The position numbers and the translations under genes were made by a program. Source: Sphingomonas arvum (GTDB lineage Bacteria > Pseudomonadota > Alphaproteobacteria > Sphingomonadales > Sphingomonadaceae). Taken from it: a stretch of DNA of 64,000 bases. The notes beneath the pieces were generated by a model. It worked only from the letters and a program-made list of their open reading frames with translations. It was not told where the DNA came from and did no database searches. Location of the stretch: NCBI RefSeq assembly GCF_026013565.1, contig NZ_JAPDOB010000001.1, positions 1,328,178-1,392,177 of the forward strand, read 5' to 3'. Of this stretch, positions 9,069 through 18,992 are shown one piece after another (the first letter of the stretch is position 1; every line of letters begins with the position of its first letter).

Positions 9069-9091
9069 ACACCCCCAAGAGGAAGATGAGC

Positions 9092-10027
9092 ATGGCTGAG
9101 ATCACGGCCGCCAGCGTCAAGGAGCTGCGCGAGCGCACCGGCGCCGGCATGATGGACTGCAAGAAGGCGCTCGCGGAGACGGGTGGCGAGATGGAGCCCG
9201 CCGTCGACTGGCTGCGCGCCAAGGGCCTCGCGGCCGCTGCCAAGAAGTCGGGTCGCACCGCGGCCGAGGGCCTGGTCGGCGTCGCCGTCCAAGGCACTCG
9301 CGGCGCCGTTGTGGAGGTCAACTCCGAGACGGACTTCGTCGCCAAGAACGAGCAGTTTCAGGAGTTCGTTCGTGACGTTGCGCAGCTGGCACTGGCGGCG
9401 AACGGCGACGTGGACGCCCTGAAGTCGGCTCAGTACCCGGGCGGTGGCACCGTGGAAGAAAAGCTGACCAACAACATCGCCACGATTGGCGAGAACCAGT
9501 CGCTGCGCCGCACCGCGCTGCTCGAGGTCGCCGAAGGTGCGGTGATCAGCTACGTCCACAATGCGGTCGCGCCGAACATGGGCAAGATCGGCGTGCTGGT
9601 CGCGCTGGAGGGCTCGGCTCCGGCCGAAACTCTGCAGACCCTAGGCAAGCAGCTGGCCATGCACATCGCCGCGGCAAATCCGCAGGCGCTGCATGCCGAC
9701 GACCTCGACGCCGAGCTGATCGAGCGCGAGCGCGCCATCGCCAACGAAAAGGCGAAGGAAAGCGGCAAGCCGGCCAACATCGTCGAGAAGATGGTCGACG
9801 GCGCCATCGCCAAGTTCAAGAAGGAGAGCGCGCTGCTGAGCCAGCTCTTCGTCATGGACAACAAGACCCCCGTCAGCGACGTCGTTGCCGGCGCGGCCAA
9901 GGAGTGCGGCGCGCCCGTGCACCTCAAGGCGTACAAGCGCTTCCAGCTGGGCGAGGGCATCGAGAAGCAGCAGAGCGACTTCGCCGCCGAAGTCGCCGCG
10001 GCTGCGGGCCAGACCCAGGCCGCCTGA
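9092..10027 (+). CDS. tsf: Elongation factor Ts
   Basis: The 311-residue nucleotide exchange factor for EF-Tu. The N-terminal UBA-like segment with [19 protein letters not shown] and the motif [11 protein letters not shown] near residue 75 are diagnostic. ATG at 9092 is chosen over ATG 9086 because AGAGGAAG (9078-9085) would abut the latter. It follows rpsB after 92 nt containing two hairpins, and is followed by an intrinsic terminator, so rpsB-tsf forms a transcription unit separate from pyrH. Confidence 0.98.
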   Translation: MAEITAASVKELRERTGAGMMDCKKALAETGGEMEPAVDWLRAKGLAAAAKKSGRTAAEGLVGVAVQGTRGAVVEVNSETDFVAKNEQFQEFVRDVAQLALAANGDVDALKSAQYPGGGTVEEKLTNNIATIGENQSLRRTALLEVAEGAVISYVHNAVAPNMGKIGVLVALEGSAPAETLQTLGKQLAMHIAAANPQALHADDLDAELIERERAIANEKAKESGKPANIVEKMVDGAIAKFKKESALLSQLFVMDNKTPVSDVVAGAAKECGAPVHLKAYKRFQLGEGIEKQQSDFAAEVAAAAGQTQAA

Positions 10028-10055
10028 CCCGGGTCGGAGCTCAAGCAGAACAGAG

Positions 10056-10082
10056 AGGGCGGGGCTTCGGCTCCGCCCTTTT
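10056..10082 (+). terminator. Intrinsic terminator after tsf
   Basis: GGGCGGGGC-TTCG-GCTCCGCCC (10057-10078) makes a 9-bp stem with one G-T pair and a stable UUCG loop, followed by TTTT (10079-10082). It lies 29 nt after the tsf stop codon and separates rpsB-tsf from pyrH. Confidence 0.88.
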
Positions 10083-10163
10083 CGTATCGGCGGTTGGCAT
10101 TTGCCGGGCACCGCCATAGAAGCGCCCTCGCTTACATTGCCACCCAAGGATGCTGCCAGCCTC

Positions 10164-10889
10164 ATGACTCGCCCGCGCTTCAACCGCATTCTCCTGAAGC
10201 TCTCGGGTGAGGCGTTGATGGGGCCAGGGCAGTTCGGGATCGATCCTGAGACGGTCGCCGGCCTTGCGGCGGAGATTGCCGCGGCCAAGGCGCAGGGACA
10301 CGAGCTGTGCCTGGTGATCGGCGGCGGCAACATCTTCCGCGGCATGGCAGCGGCGGCGCGCGGCTTCGACCGGGCGACCGGGGACTACATGGGCATGCTG
10401 GCGACGGTGATGAACGCGCTGGCGGTCCAGAATGCGCTGGAGAAGCAAGGGGTCGACACGCGTGTCCAGTCGGCCATCCCGATGGCGTCCGTCAGCGAGC
10501 CCTATATCCGCCGCCGCGCACTGCGGCACATCGAAAAGGGCCGGATTGTCATCTTCGCCGCCGGCACGGGCAATCCGTACTTCACCACCGACACCGCCGC
10601 TGCGCTGCGTGCCGCGGAAATGGGCTGCGACGCGCTCTTCAAGGGCACCAGCGTGGATGGCGTCTACGATGCCGATCCCAAGAAGGTGGCCGATGCGCGG
10701 CGCTACGACGCGCTCAGCTATTCCCGGGTCCTCGCCGACAACCTTAAGGTGATGGACGCGGCGGCCGTAGCGCTGTGCCGCGACAACGAAATCCCGATCG
10801 TCGTGTTCAACATCCGTCAGCCCGGCAATCTTGCCCAGGTGCTGGCGGGTGAGGGGACTGCGACGATCGTCCAGACCGAAGGAGCTTGA
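10164..10889 (+). CDS. pyrH: UMP kinase (uridylate kinase)
   Basis: The 241-residue amino-acid-kinase-family enzyme phosphorylates UMP to UDP with ATP in pyrimidine nucleotide synthesis. Motifs [13 protein letters not shown] at the start, [10 protein letters not shown] near residue 50 and the [12 protein letters not shown] segment near residue 140 are typical. ATG at 10164 gives the normal length; the open frame continues upstream to 9885 but only over tsf coding sequence and the terminator. frr starts 3 nt after its stop, so the two are co-transcribed. Confidence 0.98.
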   Translation: MTRPRFNRILLKLSGEALMGPGQFGIDPETVAGLAAEIAAAKAQGHELCLVIGGGNIFRGMAAAARGFDRATGDYMGMLATVMNALAVQNALEKQGVDTRVQSAIPMASVSEPYIRRRALRHIEKGRIVIFAAGTGNPYFTTDTAAALRAAEMGCDALFKGTSVDGVYDADPKKVADARRYDALSYSRVLADNLKVMDAAAVALCRDNEIPIVVFNIRQPGNLAQVLAGEGTATIVQTEGA

Positions 10890-10892
10890 ACC

Positions 10893-11450
10893 ATGCCCGC
10901 CTATGAGAAGGTCGATATCCAGCGCCGCATGCACGGCGCAGTCGACGCACTGAAGCACGATTTCGGCGGCCTGCGTACGGGCCGGGCGTCGACGGCCCTG
11001 CTCGATCCCATCCAGGTCGACGTCTATGGCGCGAACATGCCCCTGAACCAGGTGGCCACGGTGTCCGCGCCGGAGCCGCGCTTGCTCTCGGTGCAGGTTT
11101 GGGACCGGTCGAACATGAGCGCCGTCGAGAAGGCGATCCGCAACGCGGGCCTCGGCATCAACCCGATCACCGACGGGCAGATGATCCGCCTGCCGATCCC
11201 GGACCTGACCGAGGAGCGGCGCAAGGAACTCGCCAAGCTGGCCAGCCAGTATGCGGAGAAGGCCCGGGTGGCGGTCCGTAATGTGCGCCGCGACGGCATG
11301 GATGCGCTCAAGACTGACGAGAAGAAGCACGAGATCTCCGAGGACGAGCGCAAGCGGTCGGAGACGGACGTGCAGAAGATGACGGACGACACGATCAAGG
11401 AGATCGACGCCGCGTTCCAGGCCAAGGAAAAGGAAATCCTCGGCAAGTGA
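10893..11450 (+). CDS. frr: Ribosome-recycling factor
   Basis: This 185-residue factor releases ribosomes from mRNA after termination, together with EF-G. The family signatures are [10 protein letters not shown] near the N-terminus and [23 protein letters not shown] near residue 110. ATG at 10893 follows GAAGGAG. The stop overlaps the uppS GTG start by 4 nt (GTGA), consistent with one long operon from pyrH to fabZ. Confidence 0.98.
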   Translation: MPAYEKVDIQRRMHGAVDALKHDFGGLRTGRASTALLDPIQVDVYGANMPLNQVATVSAPEPRLLSVQVWDRSNMSAVEKAIRNAGLGINPITDGQMIRLPIPDLTEERRKELAKLASQYAEKARVAVRNVRRDGMDALKTDEKKHEISEDERKRSETDVQKMTDDTIKEIDAAFQAKEKEILGK

Positions 11451-12241
11451 CGTCCCCCGCTCAACCGGTCGTCTCCGGTTCCGTCGCCGGCCGGTCGGCA
11501 GGGCATTCTGCGTCCTTGGACGCAAGGAGGGCGGGAGGTTCTGGCCAGGTGCCGCGCCACGTCGCCATCATCATGGATGGCAATGGGCGCTGGGCCGAGC
11601 GCAAGGGCCTGCCGCGGGTGGCCGGGCACCGCGCGGGCGCCGAAGCCGTCCGCCGGGCAATGCAATCGGCGGCCGATGCCGGCGTCGAGTGCCTCACCAT
11701 CTACGCCTTCTCCAGCGAGAACTGGCGGCGGTCTGAGGAAGAAGTCAGCGACCTCAAGGGGCTGATGCGCTTCTACGTCGAGCGTGAGCTTGCGACGCTG
11801 AAGAAAGAGCGGGTGCGGCTGAAGCTGATAGGGGAGCCGCGCTCGTTCGGCGACGAGCTATTCGCCCGGCTTCAGCGAGCGGTTGACGAAACACGTGATA
11901 ACGATCGGCTGACGCTGGTAGTGGCGTTGAACTACGGCAGCCAGGCCGAGATCGCGGCCGCCGCGCGCGGACTCGCTCAACGTGCGGTGGCGGGTGAGAT
12001 CGCTCCCGATGCGATCGACGAGCAGGCGATCGGCGATCTGCTGCAGACCCGAGACCTACCGCCACTCGACCTGCTGATCCGCACGTCAGGAGAGATTCGC
12101 CTAAGCAATTTCCTGTTGTGGCAAGCGGCTTACGCGGAACTGATCTTCACTGACGTGCTGTGGCCGGATTTCGACGAAGCGGCCTTCGGCGAGGCTTTGG
12201 CTGAGTACGGGCGTCGCCAGCGCCGGTTTGGCGGCCGATGA
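11447..12241 (+). CDS. uppS: Isoprenyl transferase (undecaprenyl diphosphate synthase)
   Basis: The 264-residue cis-prenyltransferase condenses isopentenyl diphosphate units onto farnesyl diphosphate to make the C55 lipid carrier for peptidoglycan and polysaccharides. The catalytic [13 protein letters not shown] motif starts near residue 36, with IYAFSSENW and [11 protein letters not shown] further on. The GTG start at 11447 overlaps frr; it yields a ~33-residue non-conserved extension, so a later start is possible although none has a better ribosome binding site. It overlaps cdsA by 4 nt (ATGA). Confidence 0.95.
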   Translation: MTSPAQPVVSGSVAGRSAGHSASLDARRAGGSGQVPRHVAIIMDGNGRWAERKGLPRVAGHRAGAEAVRRAMQSAADAGVECLTIYAFSSENWRRSEEEVSDLKGLMRFYVERELATLKKERVRLKLIGEPRSFGDELFARLQRAVDETRDNDRLTLVVALNYGSQAEIAAAARGLAQRAVAGEIAPDAIDEQAIGDLLQTRDLPPLDLLIRTSGEIRLSNFLLWQAAYAELIFTDVLWPDFDEAAFGEALAEYGRRQRRFGGR

Positions 12242-12885
12242 GCGAAGTCGGACTGCGGACCGTCGCCGGAGTGGCGATGATCCTAACCGCGCTGACCGCC
12301 GAATGGTTCGGTGGTACTGTTTTTGCGATCTTCGTCGCTGCCGTTGCCACCGTCATGTATTACGAATGGGCGCGGATGGTGCGGGGGTGGGGCATCGGCT
12401 GGAACATCGCAGGCTTTTTCTACGCGTTGGTGCCGGCGCTTGCCTTGCTTTGGATTCGTGAGCGCGCGGGCGAGCCGGTGGGCAGTCAGGGGTTCGCCCT
12501 GGTCCTCTGGGCATTCATCGTAACATGGGCCGCGGACATCGGCGCCTTCTTCGCTGGCCGTACCTTCGGCGGTCCAAAGCTGGCACCAGCGATCAGCCCT
12601 AACAAGACGATCTCCGGACTAGTTGGCGGGGTGATTGCCGCGACCCTGCTCGGCGGGTTGTGGACTGACGCCAGCAGTCTAAGCTGGCCGTGGTACGTTT
12701 TCGCACCTTTGTTCGCGCTGGCGGCCGCGGGTGGGGACCTATTCGAAAGTTGGCTGAAGCGGAAAGCCGGGGTGAAGGATGCCGGGGCCCTAATCCCGGG
12801 ACATGGCGGCGCTTTGGATCGGCTTGACGGGCTGGTGCCAGTCGCCGCGCTGACGGGCAGCATGGTATTGGCAGGGCTGACATGA
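12238..12885 (+). CDS. cdsA: Phosphatidate cytidylyltransferase
   Basis: The 215-residue multi-pass membrane enzyme makes CDP-diacylglycerol, the precursor used by PssA, from phosphatidate and CTP. The C-terminal CDS signature is complete in SWLKRKAGVKDAGALIPGHG followed by GALDRLD. It is shorter than the E. coli enzyme (~285 residues), as in many alphaproteobacteria. The ATG overlaps the uppS stop and its own stop overlaps the dxr start by 4 nt, so translation is coupled along the operon. Confidence 0.95.
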   Translation: MSEVGLRTVAGVAMILTALTAEWFGGTVFAIFVAAVATVMYYEWARMVRGWGIGWNIAGFFYALVPALALLWIRERAGEPVGSQGFALVLWAFIVTWAADIGAFFAGRTFGGPKLAPAISPNKTISGLVGGVIAATLLGGLWTDASSLSWPWYVFAPLFALAAAGGDLFESWLKRKAGVKDAGALIPGHGGALDRLDGLVPVAALTGSMVLAGLT

Positions 12886-14039
12886 GTCGAAAGGTCTCGA
12901 TCCTCGGCGCGACCGGGTCAGTCGGCCAGTCGACCCTCGACCTGCTCGCTGCCGATCGAGACAGCTTCGAGGTAGTCGCGCTGACCGCCGCCAGCAACGT
13001 CCGACAGCTTGCCGCTGATGCGCAGCGGGTTGGAGCTCGCTTGGCAGTTATCGCCGACGAGCAACTGCTGCCGGAGCTCAAGGACGCCCTTGCAGGCACC
13101 GGTGTTCGCGCTGCCGCCGGACAGGCCGCGCTGGCCGAGGCGGCGGCTGGTGAAGCCGAGTGGGTGATGGCCGCCATTGTCGGTTGCGCCGGTCTTGAGC
13201 CGGTGATGGCCGCAATTACGGCGGGCAGGACGGTGGCACTGGCCAACAAGGAGGCGCTGGTTACGGCCGGGGGACTGATGACCGATGCCGCAGCTCGCAA
13301 CGGCGCCACCCTGCTTCCAGTCGACAGCGAGCATAACGCTATATTTCAGTGCCTTGCGGGACAGGATCTCGATCGGGTCTCAAGATTGATCCTTACGGCG
13401 AGCGGTGGCCCGTTCCGGACCCGCAGCAAGGCCGAAATGTCGCAGGTGACACCGGCACAAGCCGTCGCGCACCCAAACTGGTCAATGGGCGCCAAGATTT
13501 CGGTCGACAGCGCAACCATGATGAACAAGGGCCTAGAGTTGATCGAGGCCCATTACCTGTTCGGCATCCCGGGCGAGCGGATCGACATATTGGTGCATCC
13601 GCAGTCTATCGTGCACAGCTTGGTCGAATATGCCGACGGCTCGCTGTTAGCCCAGCTCGGCCCATCAGACATGAGGGTGCCCATCGCGCATACCTTGGCC
13701 TGGCCGAGACGAATGGCGACCGGTGTCGCGCGCCTCGACCTGGTGCAGGTCGCGCGACTCGACTTCGAGGCGCCGGACGAGGAACGTTTCCCAGCCTTAC
13801 GCCTGGCGCGTGAGGCACTGCGCAGCGGTGGGGCAGCGCCGGTGGTGCTCAACGCCGCCAACGAGGCTGCCGTCGCCGCCTTCCTGGCCGGCGCCATTCA
13901 CTTCACGGACATCGCCCGGCTCGTAGGCGAGACCTTGGAAACAATGGTTGAGCCCGCGCCCGCCTCCATCGCCGACGTCATCGCCATCGACCGGCGCACG
14001 CGCGAGGTCCTGTCCCTACAGCTGGAGCACGCCACTTGA
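12882..14039 (+). CDS. dxr: 1-deoxy-D-xylulose-5-phosphate reductoisomerase
   Basis: The 385-residue NADPH-dependent enzyme of the MEP isoprenoid pathway converts DXP to 2-C-methyl-D-erythritol 4-phosphate. It shows the N-terminal ILGATGSVGQSTLDL nucleotide-binding motif, LANKEALV near residue 120, PVDSEHNAIFQ (metal and substrate) near residue 147 and MMNKGLELIEA near residue 208. It starts at ATG 12882, overlapping cdsA. The next MEP pathway enzymes, IspD and IspF, are encoded as a fusion at 41.5 kb in this same window. Confidence 0.98.
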   Translation: MSRKVSILGATGSVGQSTLDLLAADRDSFEVVALTAASNVRQLAADAQRVGARLAVIADEQLLPELKDALAGTGVRAAAGQAALAEAAAGEAEWVMAAIVGCAGLEPVMAAITAGRTVALANKEALVTAGGLMTDAAARNGATLLPVDSEHNAIFQCLAGQDLDRVSRLILTASGGPFRTRSKAEMSQVTPAQAVAHPNWSMGAKISVDSATMMNKGLELIEAHYLFGIPGERIDILVHPQSIVHSLVEYADGSLLAQLGPSDMRVPIAHTLAWPRRMATGVARLDLVQVARLDFEAPDEERFPALRLAREALRSGGAAPVVLNAANEAAVAAFLAGAIHFTDIARLVGETLETMVEPAPASIADVIAIDRRTREVLSLQLEHAT

Positions 14040-15169
14040 TGCTTGCGCAACCGCCGCTCTGGCTGATCGTGCTGGCATTCCTCGGATCGATCGGCGTGCT
14101 CGTCTTCGTTCACGAAATGGGTCACTATCTGGTCGGACGCTGGTGCGGCATCGGCGCCAAGACCTTCTCCATCGGCTTTGGCCGCGAGATCGCCGGCTGG
14201 ACGGACGGGCGTGGTACGCGTTGGAAGATCGGCTGGCTGCCGCTGGGCGGCTACGTGCGGTTCGAGGGTGACATGGACCCGGCCAGCATGGGCCGCGACC
14301 TCGACATGCTCACCCCGCAACAACGGGCGGTTAGTTTCCATGCCAAGCCGGTCTGGCAGCGGTTCCTTGTGGTGCTCGCCGGCCCTGCTGCGAACTTCCT
14401 CCTCGCGGTACTGATCTTCGCCGGCTTCTTCCTAGTGTTCGGCGCGCCCCGCACGCCGCCCGTGGTGGCGATGGTCGCCCCGCAGAGCGCCGCTGCCAAG
14501 GCGGGCCTGCAGGTCGGCGACCGTATCCTGGAAATGGATGGGCGCCAGGTTAAGACCTTCAACGAGCTTGGCCAGTACACGGTGCTTCGGCCTGGCGAGC
14601 GGGTGCTGGTCCGGCTGCAACGGTCGGGTCAGGTGATCGACGTTCCGGTGACCTTGGGGACCGCGAGCGAAGTGGATCGGTTTGGGCAGATCTACCGGGT
14701 TGGTCGGCTAGGCGTTGCCATGCCGCCGCCAGTTTATCAGAAAGTGGGGCCGCTCCGAGCCTTGCCCGAGGGCGTGCAGGCCACTTGGCAAACCACCCGT
14801 TCGATGGCCGAGGGGCTTTGGCAGCTGGTGACTGGCCGCCGACCCTTGAACGAGCTGCACGGGGCCATGAAGATGGCGCAGATCGCCGGGCAATATGCGT
14901 CGGTTGGTCCGTTCGAGTTCATCCAGTTGCTCGCGCTATTCTCGATAAACCTCGGGTTCATCAACCTGCTGCCAGTCCCGATGCTCGATGGTGGGCATCT
15001 CGCCCTCTACACGGTGGAAGCGGTGCGCCGGCGTCCGCTTGGCGAACGGGCGCAGGAGTGGGTGTTTCGGGGTGGTATGGCGGCGTTGCTGACGCTGTTT
15101 CTGTTCACCACCTTCAACGACCTGGGGTCGTTTGGATTGTGGGAGCAAATCGGCCAGCTAACGGGCTAA
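14039..15169 (+). CDS. rseP: RIP metalloprotease RseP (site-2 protease)
   Basis: The 376-residue inner membrane zinc protease performs regulated intramembrane proteolysis of anti-sigma factors and clears signal peptides. The zinc site HEMGH is at residues 25-29 in the first helix; one PDZ domain spans about residues 135-215; the second metal motif NLLPVPMLDGGH is near residue 310. ATG at 14039 overlaps the dxr stop (TGATG); the TTG directly before it is also possible. Length fits alphaproteobacterial single-PDZ versions. Confidence 0.97.
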   Translation: MLAQPPLWLIVLAFLGSIGVLVFVHEMGHYLVGRWCGIGAKTFSIGFGREIAGWTDGRGTRWKIGWLPLGGYVRFEGDMDPASMGRDLDMLTPQQRAVSFHAKPVWQRFLVVLAGPAANFLLAVLIFAGFFLVFGAPRTPPVVAMVAPQSAAAKAGLQVGDRILEMDGRQVKTFNELGQYTVLRPGERVLVRLQRSGQVIDVPVTLGTASEVDRFGQIYRVGRLGVAMPPPVYQKVGPLRALPEGVQATWQTTRSMAEGLWQLVTGRRPLNELHGAMKMAQIAGQYASVGPFEFIQLLALFSINLGFINLLPVPMLDGGHLALYTVEAVRRRPLGERAQEWVFRGGMAALLTLFLFTTFNDLGSFGLWEQIGQLTG

Positions 15170-15267
15170 TGCTTGATCCACCGGATCGTCTGGGGCAGGG
15201 CAGGCGACCATAAACAACCACCGCCCGGGGCAGCGGTGTCTTCAATTTATGAGAAGCGGGGACGCGC

Positions 15268-17925
15268 GTGATTGCCAATGCACATCTGACCACCAGCCGG
15301 CGACTTGGCGCGGCGCTGCTGATCGGAACCATTCTCGGTGGTTGGGCCGGGCCCGCTTTTGCTCAAAGCACTGCCGCGCCTTCGGTTCCAGCCCCGCCGG
15401 CCCCGGCCACCGCAGCGCAGCCCGGGACAACTCAGCCCGGAGCGACTACGCCGGCTCCCGTGGCGACCCAGCGGGTAGTCCGCTCCGTATCTGTACGCGG
15501 CGCCGAGCGGTTGGAGCCTGAGACGGTTCGTTCCTACGCCAACCTGGCGCCGGGGCAGAACTACGATGCCGAGACGCTCGATCAGGCGATCAAGGATCTG
15601 TACGCTACCGAGCTGTTCGCCGATGCGCAGATTGAGGGCGCGGACACTGGTAATCTGGTCATCGCCATTCGCGAGAACCCGGTGATCAACCGTATCGTCC
15701 TGGAGGGCAACAAGCGGATCAAGGACGACAAGATCACGCCCGAGATCAAGCTTTCTCCCCGGCAGATCTTCACCCGGTCTAAGGTGCGTTCAGACGTCGA
15801 GCGGATCATCGAACTCTACAAGCGGCAGGGACGCTTCGCAGCGCGCGTCGAGCCGAAGGTCGTGCAGCTCGACCAGAACCGAGTCGACCTGGTATTTGAG
15901 ATCAGCGAAGGGCCGGTTTCTAAGGTTCGCGCAATCAACATCATCGGCAACAACCAGTATGGCGACGATCGCCTGCGCAAGGAGATGTACACGCGCCAGG
16001 CCGGCGGCTTTCTGGGTTTTCTTAAGTCCAATGACAGCTACGACCCGGACCGCCTCGCAGCCGACCAGCAAAAGCTGCGCGCCTTCTACCTTACGCAAGG
16101 CTATGCCGATTTCCGGGTAGTATCGGCTCTGGCTGAGCTGACGCCCGACCGGCAGGATTTCGTCATCACCTACGTGGTCGAGGAAGGGCCGCGCTACAAG
16201 TTCGGCAACGTTAGCTCCGAATCGGCGCTGCGCGACTTCGACACGAAGACCATCGATGCGCTGACACAGCTCAGGAGTGGCGAGTGGTTCAACGCGAAAG
16301 CGGTTGAGGACGCTGTCACCCGCCTGGAGGAAGCCGCGGGTGCGCTTGGCTACGCCTTCTCCGACATCGAACCGAACTACGAGCGCAACGCCGACGCGAA
16401 GACGATGGATATCACCTTCCGGGTGAACGAGACGCCGCGCGTCTACGTGGACCGGATTGATATTCGCGGCAACACCAACACTCGCGATAAGGTCATCCGC
16501 CGCGAGTTCCGTGTGAACGAGGGCGATGCCTTCAATGCACTTAAGGTGAAGCGCACCCAGGACCGGGTCCAGAGCCTAGGCTTCTTCCAGGACAAGCTGG
16601 AGATCAAGCAGACCCAGGTTGCGCCCGACCGGGTCGCCCTTGGGTTGGACGTGGAAGAGAAATCGACCGGACAGCTGTCCCTGTCGGCCGGCTACTCTAG
16701 CCTGGAGCGGTTTATCCTTTCGGCGAATGTCGAGCAGAGCAATTTTCGCGGCATGGGTCAGATCCTCAACGCGGGCGTCAATTGGTCGCGTTATTCCAAG
16801 TCCGTCCAATTGGGGTTCACAGAGCCTTATTTCCTCGACAAGCCGATCCTGTTTGGCGGTGACATCTTCCGCCGCGATTACAACAGCTTCAACTATGTCG
16901 GGAATACTCGCAACACCACTTACAGCCAGCTGTCGACGGGCGGCGGCCTGCGGCTCGGCTTCCCGGTTAATGAGTTCCTGACCTTTGGGACGCGTTACTC
17001 TTTGGTCCAGGACAATCTGACCTTGGACAAGAGCACCTTCTACACGGACCTCAATGCGGATGGCGTGGTGGAGTGCGATCCCGCCAAGGCTGGCCAGTAC
17101 CTCTGCGACCAGCTCGGCAGGCGGTTGACCAGTTCGCTCGGCTATACGGCGGTGTTCGACAACACCAACGGCATTCGGGCGACCCGCGGACAGCGGCTGG
17201 TGTTCGGGCAGGACTTCGCCGGCCTCGGCGGCGACACCCGCTACATCCGCACCCGGGCCGACGCGACCAAGTACTGGAACCCGTTCGGCGGCTTTGTCCT
17301 CTCGGCGCATGCGGAGGGCGGCTATATCCACCCGCTGGAGAAGTCGCCGCGAGCCGGCGTCGATGCCGTGCGGATCACGGACCGTTTCTTTGGCCAGCAG
17401 CTGCGCGGCTTCGACATCCGCGGCATTGGACCGCGGATTCGGCGCACGTCATACAATTCGGACGAGACCCTCAGCGACGCCGGCAGCGTCACGGACGCGC
17501 TGGGCGGGCGGGCCTACTACATGGGCCGGGTCGAGCTTGAGTTCCCGACCAGCTCCGGCCTGCGCAGCCTGGGCATCCGGCCGTCGGCTTACGTCGACAT
17601 GGGCTCCGTTTTCAGCCTGAAGCGACCCACGCTGAACAATTATTTCGCAAGGTGCTTCAATACGACGACCGGCGTGCTGGTCCGGACTATCGACGCGAGC
17701 ACGCCAGCCGCTCAGCGGCAGTGCGACACGACAACCGAAACCCGCGTCAATGGCTATCAGGAAGAATATCTGGGCGACTCGATCAAGCCGCGTCTGTCGG
17801 TCGGCATCGGGTTCAACTGGGTCTCTCCGTTTGGCCCCCTGCGCATCGACATCGCCAAGGCCCTGCTCAAGCAGGAAGGTGACGATACCAAGCTGTTTTC
17901 GTTCAACGTAGGAACCCAATTCTGA
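15268..17925 (+). CDS. bamA: Outer membrane protein assembly factor BamA
   Basis: The 885-residue Omp85 protein inserts beta-barrel proteins into the outer membrane. A signal peptide ends at AFA near residue 32; a Pro/Ala/Thr-rich linker follows; five POTRA repeats extend to about residue 450; the C-terminal part is a 16-strand barrel with GQRLVFGQDFAGLGGD and the terminal aromatic 'FNVGTQF'. GTG at 15268 follows GAGAAGCGG and gives the correct signal peptide. It is followed with a 1-nt overlap by the Skp-like gene, its periplasmic chaperone partner. Confidence 0.97.
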   Translation: MIANAHLTTSRRLGAALLIGTILGGWAGPAFAQSTAAPSVPAPPAPATAAQPGTTQPGATTPAPVATQRVVRSVSVRGAERLEPETVRSYANLAPGQNYDAETLDQAIKDLYATELFADAQIEGADTGNLVIAIRENPVINRIVLEGNKRIKDDKITPEIKLSPRQIFTRSKVRSDVERIIELYKRQGRFAARVEPKVVQLDQNRVDLVFEISEGPVSKVRAINIIGNNQYGDDRLRKEMYTRQAGGFLGFLKSNDSYDPDRLAADQQKLRAFYLTQGYADFRVVSALAELTPDRQDFVITYVVEEGPRYKFGNVSSESALRDFDTKTIDALTQLRSGEWFNAKAVEDAVTRLEEAAGALGYAFSDIEPNYERNADAKTMDITFRVNETPRVYVDRIDIRGNTNTRDKVIRREFRVNEGDAFNALKVKRTQDRVQSLGFFQDKLEIKQTQVAPDRVALGLDVEEKSTGQLSLSAGYSSLERFILSANVEQSNFRGMGQILNAGVNWSRYSKSVQLGFTEPYFLDKPILFGGDIFRRDYNSFNYVGNTRNTTYSQLSTGGGLRLGFPVNEFLTFGTRYSLVQDNLTLDKSTFYTDLNADGVVECDPAKAGQYLCDQLGRRLTSSLGYTAVFDNTNGIRATRGQRLVFGQDFAGLGGDTRYIRTRADATKYWNPFGGFVLSAHAEGGYIHPLEKSPRAGVDAVRITDRFFGQQLRGFDIRGIGPRIRRTSYNSDETLSDAGSVTDALGGRAYYMGRVELEFPTSSGLRSLGIRPSAYVDMGSVFSLKRPTLNNYFARCFNTTTGVLVRTIDASTPAAQRQCDTTTETRVNGYQEEYLGDSIKPRLSVGIGFNWVSPFGPLRIDIAKALLKQEGDDTKLFSFNVGTQF

Positions 17926-18512
17926 TGAAGACCAAGCTTCTTCTCGCGGCCGTCGCCGCCAGTGCGTTCGTGCCCGCAGCCGCGCAGGCGCAGCGGATCC
18001 CGGCGGCCGTGGTGGCGGTGGTCGACACGGACCGCATCGGTCGTGAGTGCACGGCCTGCCGGGCTGCCGCGAGCCAACTGCAAAGCCAGGAAACTACGCT
18101 ACGCAACCGTGCCGCTGCCTTGCAGCAGCAGCTCCAGACCGCACGCACGCCGATCGAGCAGGCCGCGGCGGCCCTAAACGGCAAGCAACCCGATGCCGCC
18201 CTGCAGAAGCGGATTACTGACTACCAGAACCAGGAGCGCTCAGCGCAGCAGGAATTGGCGACCGGTCAGCAGCGGCTTGCCTCAACCCAGGCCAACGTCA
18301 ACCAGCAGATCGGCTCGCGGCTGAACACCATTGTGGCCTCGCTATCCGCTTCCCGCGGCGCAACCGTGACCCTGGCGAAGGGTGACGTCATGTTCGCAGC
18401 GCAGACGGTGGACATCACCAACGACGTCCTTGCGCAGCTCAACCAGCAGCTCCCGTCGGTCAGCGTCACGCCGCTGCCGCAGACCCAGCAGCCCCGGCAG
18501 CAGGGCCGTTAA
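17925..18512 (+). CDS. skp: OmpH/Skp-family periplasmic chaperone
   Basis: The 195-residue protein starts with a signal peptide (MKTKLLLAAVAASAFVPAAAQA) and then contains a long Gln/Ala-rich coiled coil (about residues 45-125), the tentacle region of Skp chaperones that hold unfolded outer membrane proteins. The Pro/Gln-rich C-terminus is a local feature. ATG at 17925 overlaps the bamA stop. In most Gram-negative bacteria lpxD follows skp; here fabZ begins directly after the stop, with no lpxD. Confidence 0.9.
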   Translation: MKTKLLLAAVAASAFVPAAAQAQRIPAAVVAVVDTDRIGRECTACRAAASQLQSQETTLRNRAAALQQQLQTARTPIEQAAAALNGKQPDAALQKRITDYQNQERSAQQELATGQQRLASTQANVNQQIGSRLNTIVASLSASRGATVTLAKGDVMFAAQTVDITNDVLAQLNQQLPSVSVTPLPQTQQPRQQGR

Positions 18513-18992
18513 ATGACGGTAGGCGGCAGCGAGGGCGGCGCCAGGACGCTCGACGTTCGTGCGGTCATGGCCGCGCTGCCGCACCGTTACCCGATGTTGC
18601 TGGTCGACCGAGTCGAGCGGCTCGAGCCGGACAAGAGCATCACTGCAATCAAAGCAGTGACGATCAATGAAGGCTTCTTCGCGGGTCATTTTCCCGGCCG
18701 GCCAATTATGCCGGGCGTGCTGATCGTTGAGGCGCTGGCGCAAGCCGCCGGCGTACTCGCGGTAGAAAGTCTCGGCCTCGCGGGCTCGGGCAAGCTGGTC
18801 TACTTCATGGCGATTGATGGTGCGAAGTTCCGCACGCCCGTCGAGCCCGGCTGCCTTCTGACACTCGAAGTCGAATTCCTGCAGAAGCGCAGTAGCGTGT
18901 GCAAGTTCGCCGGCAGAGCGCTGATCGACGGCAAGCTGGCTGCGGAGGCCAACTTCACGGCCATGATCGCCGACCCTCCCGCGGCAGGTTAA
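18513..18992 (+). CDS. fabZ: 3-hydroxyacyl-[acyl-carrier-protein] dehydratase FabZ
   Basis: The 159-residue hot-dog fold enzyme dehydrates 3-hydroxyacyl-ACP in fatty acid elongation. [13 protein letters not shown] near residue 26, the catalytic His in [13 protein letters not shown] near residue 67 and the catalytic Glu in EALAQAAG are present. ATG immediately follows the skp stop. In E. coli fabZ lies between lpxD and lpxA; both are absent here, and the gene instead converges on btuD with a 4-nt overlap of the stops. Confidence 0.97.
   Translation: MTVGGSEGGARTLDVRAVMAALPHRYPMLLVDRVERLEPDKSITAIKAVTINEGFFAGHFPGRPIMPGVLIVEALAQAAGVLAVESLGLAGSGKLVYFMAIDGAKFRTPVEPGCLLTLEVEFLQKRSSVCKFAGRALIDGKLAAEANFTAMIADPPAAG

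Noticed and set aside
10041-11525. A 494-codon minus-strand frame opposite pyrH and frr
   Set aside because: Shadow of two certain housekeeping genes; no protein features.
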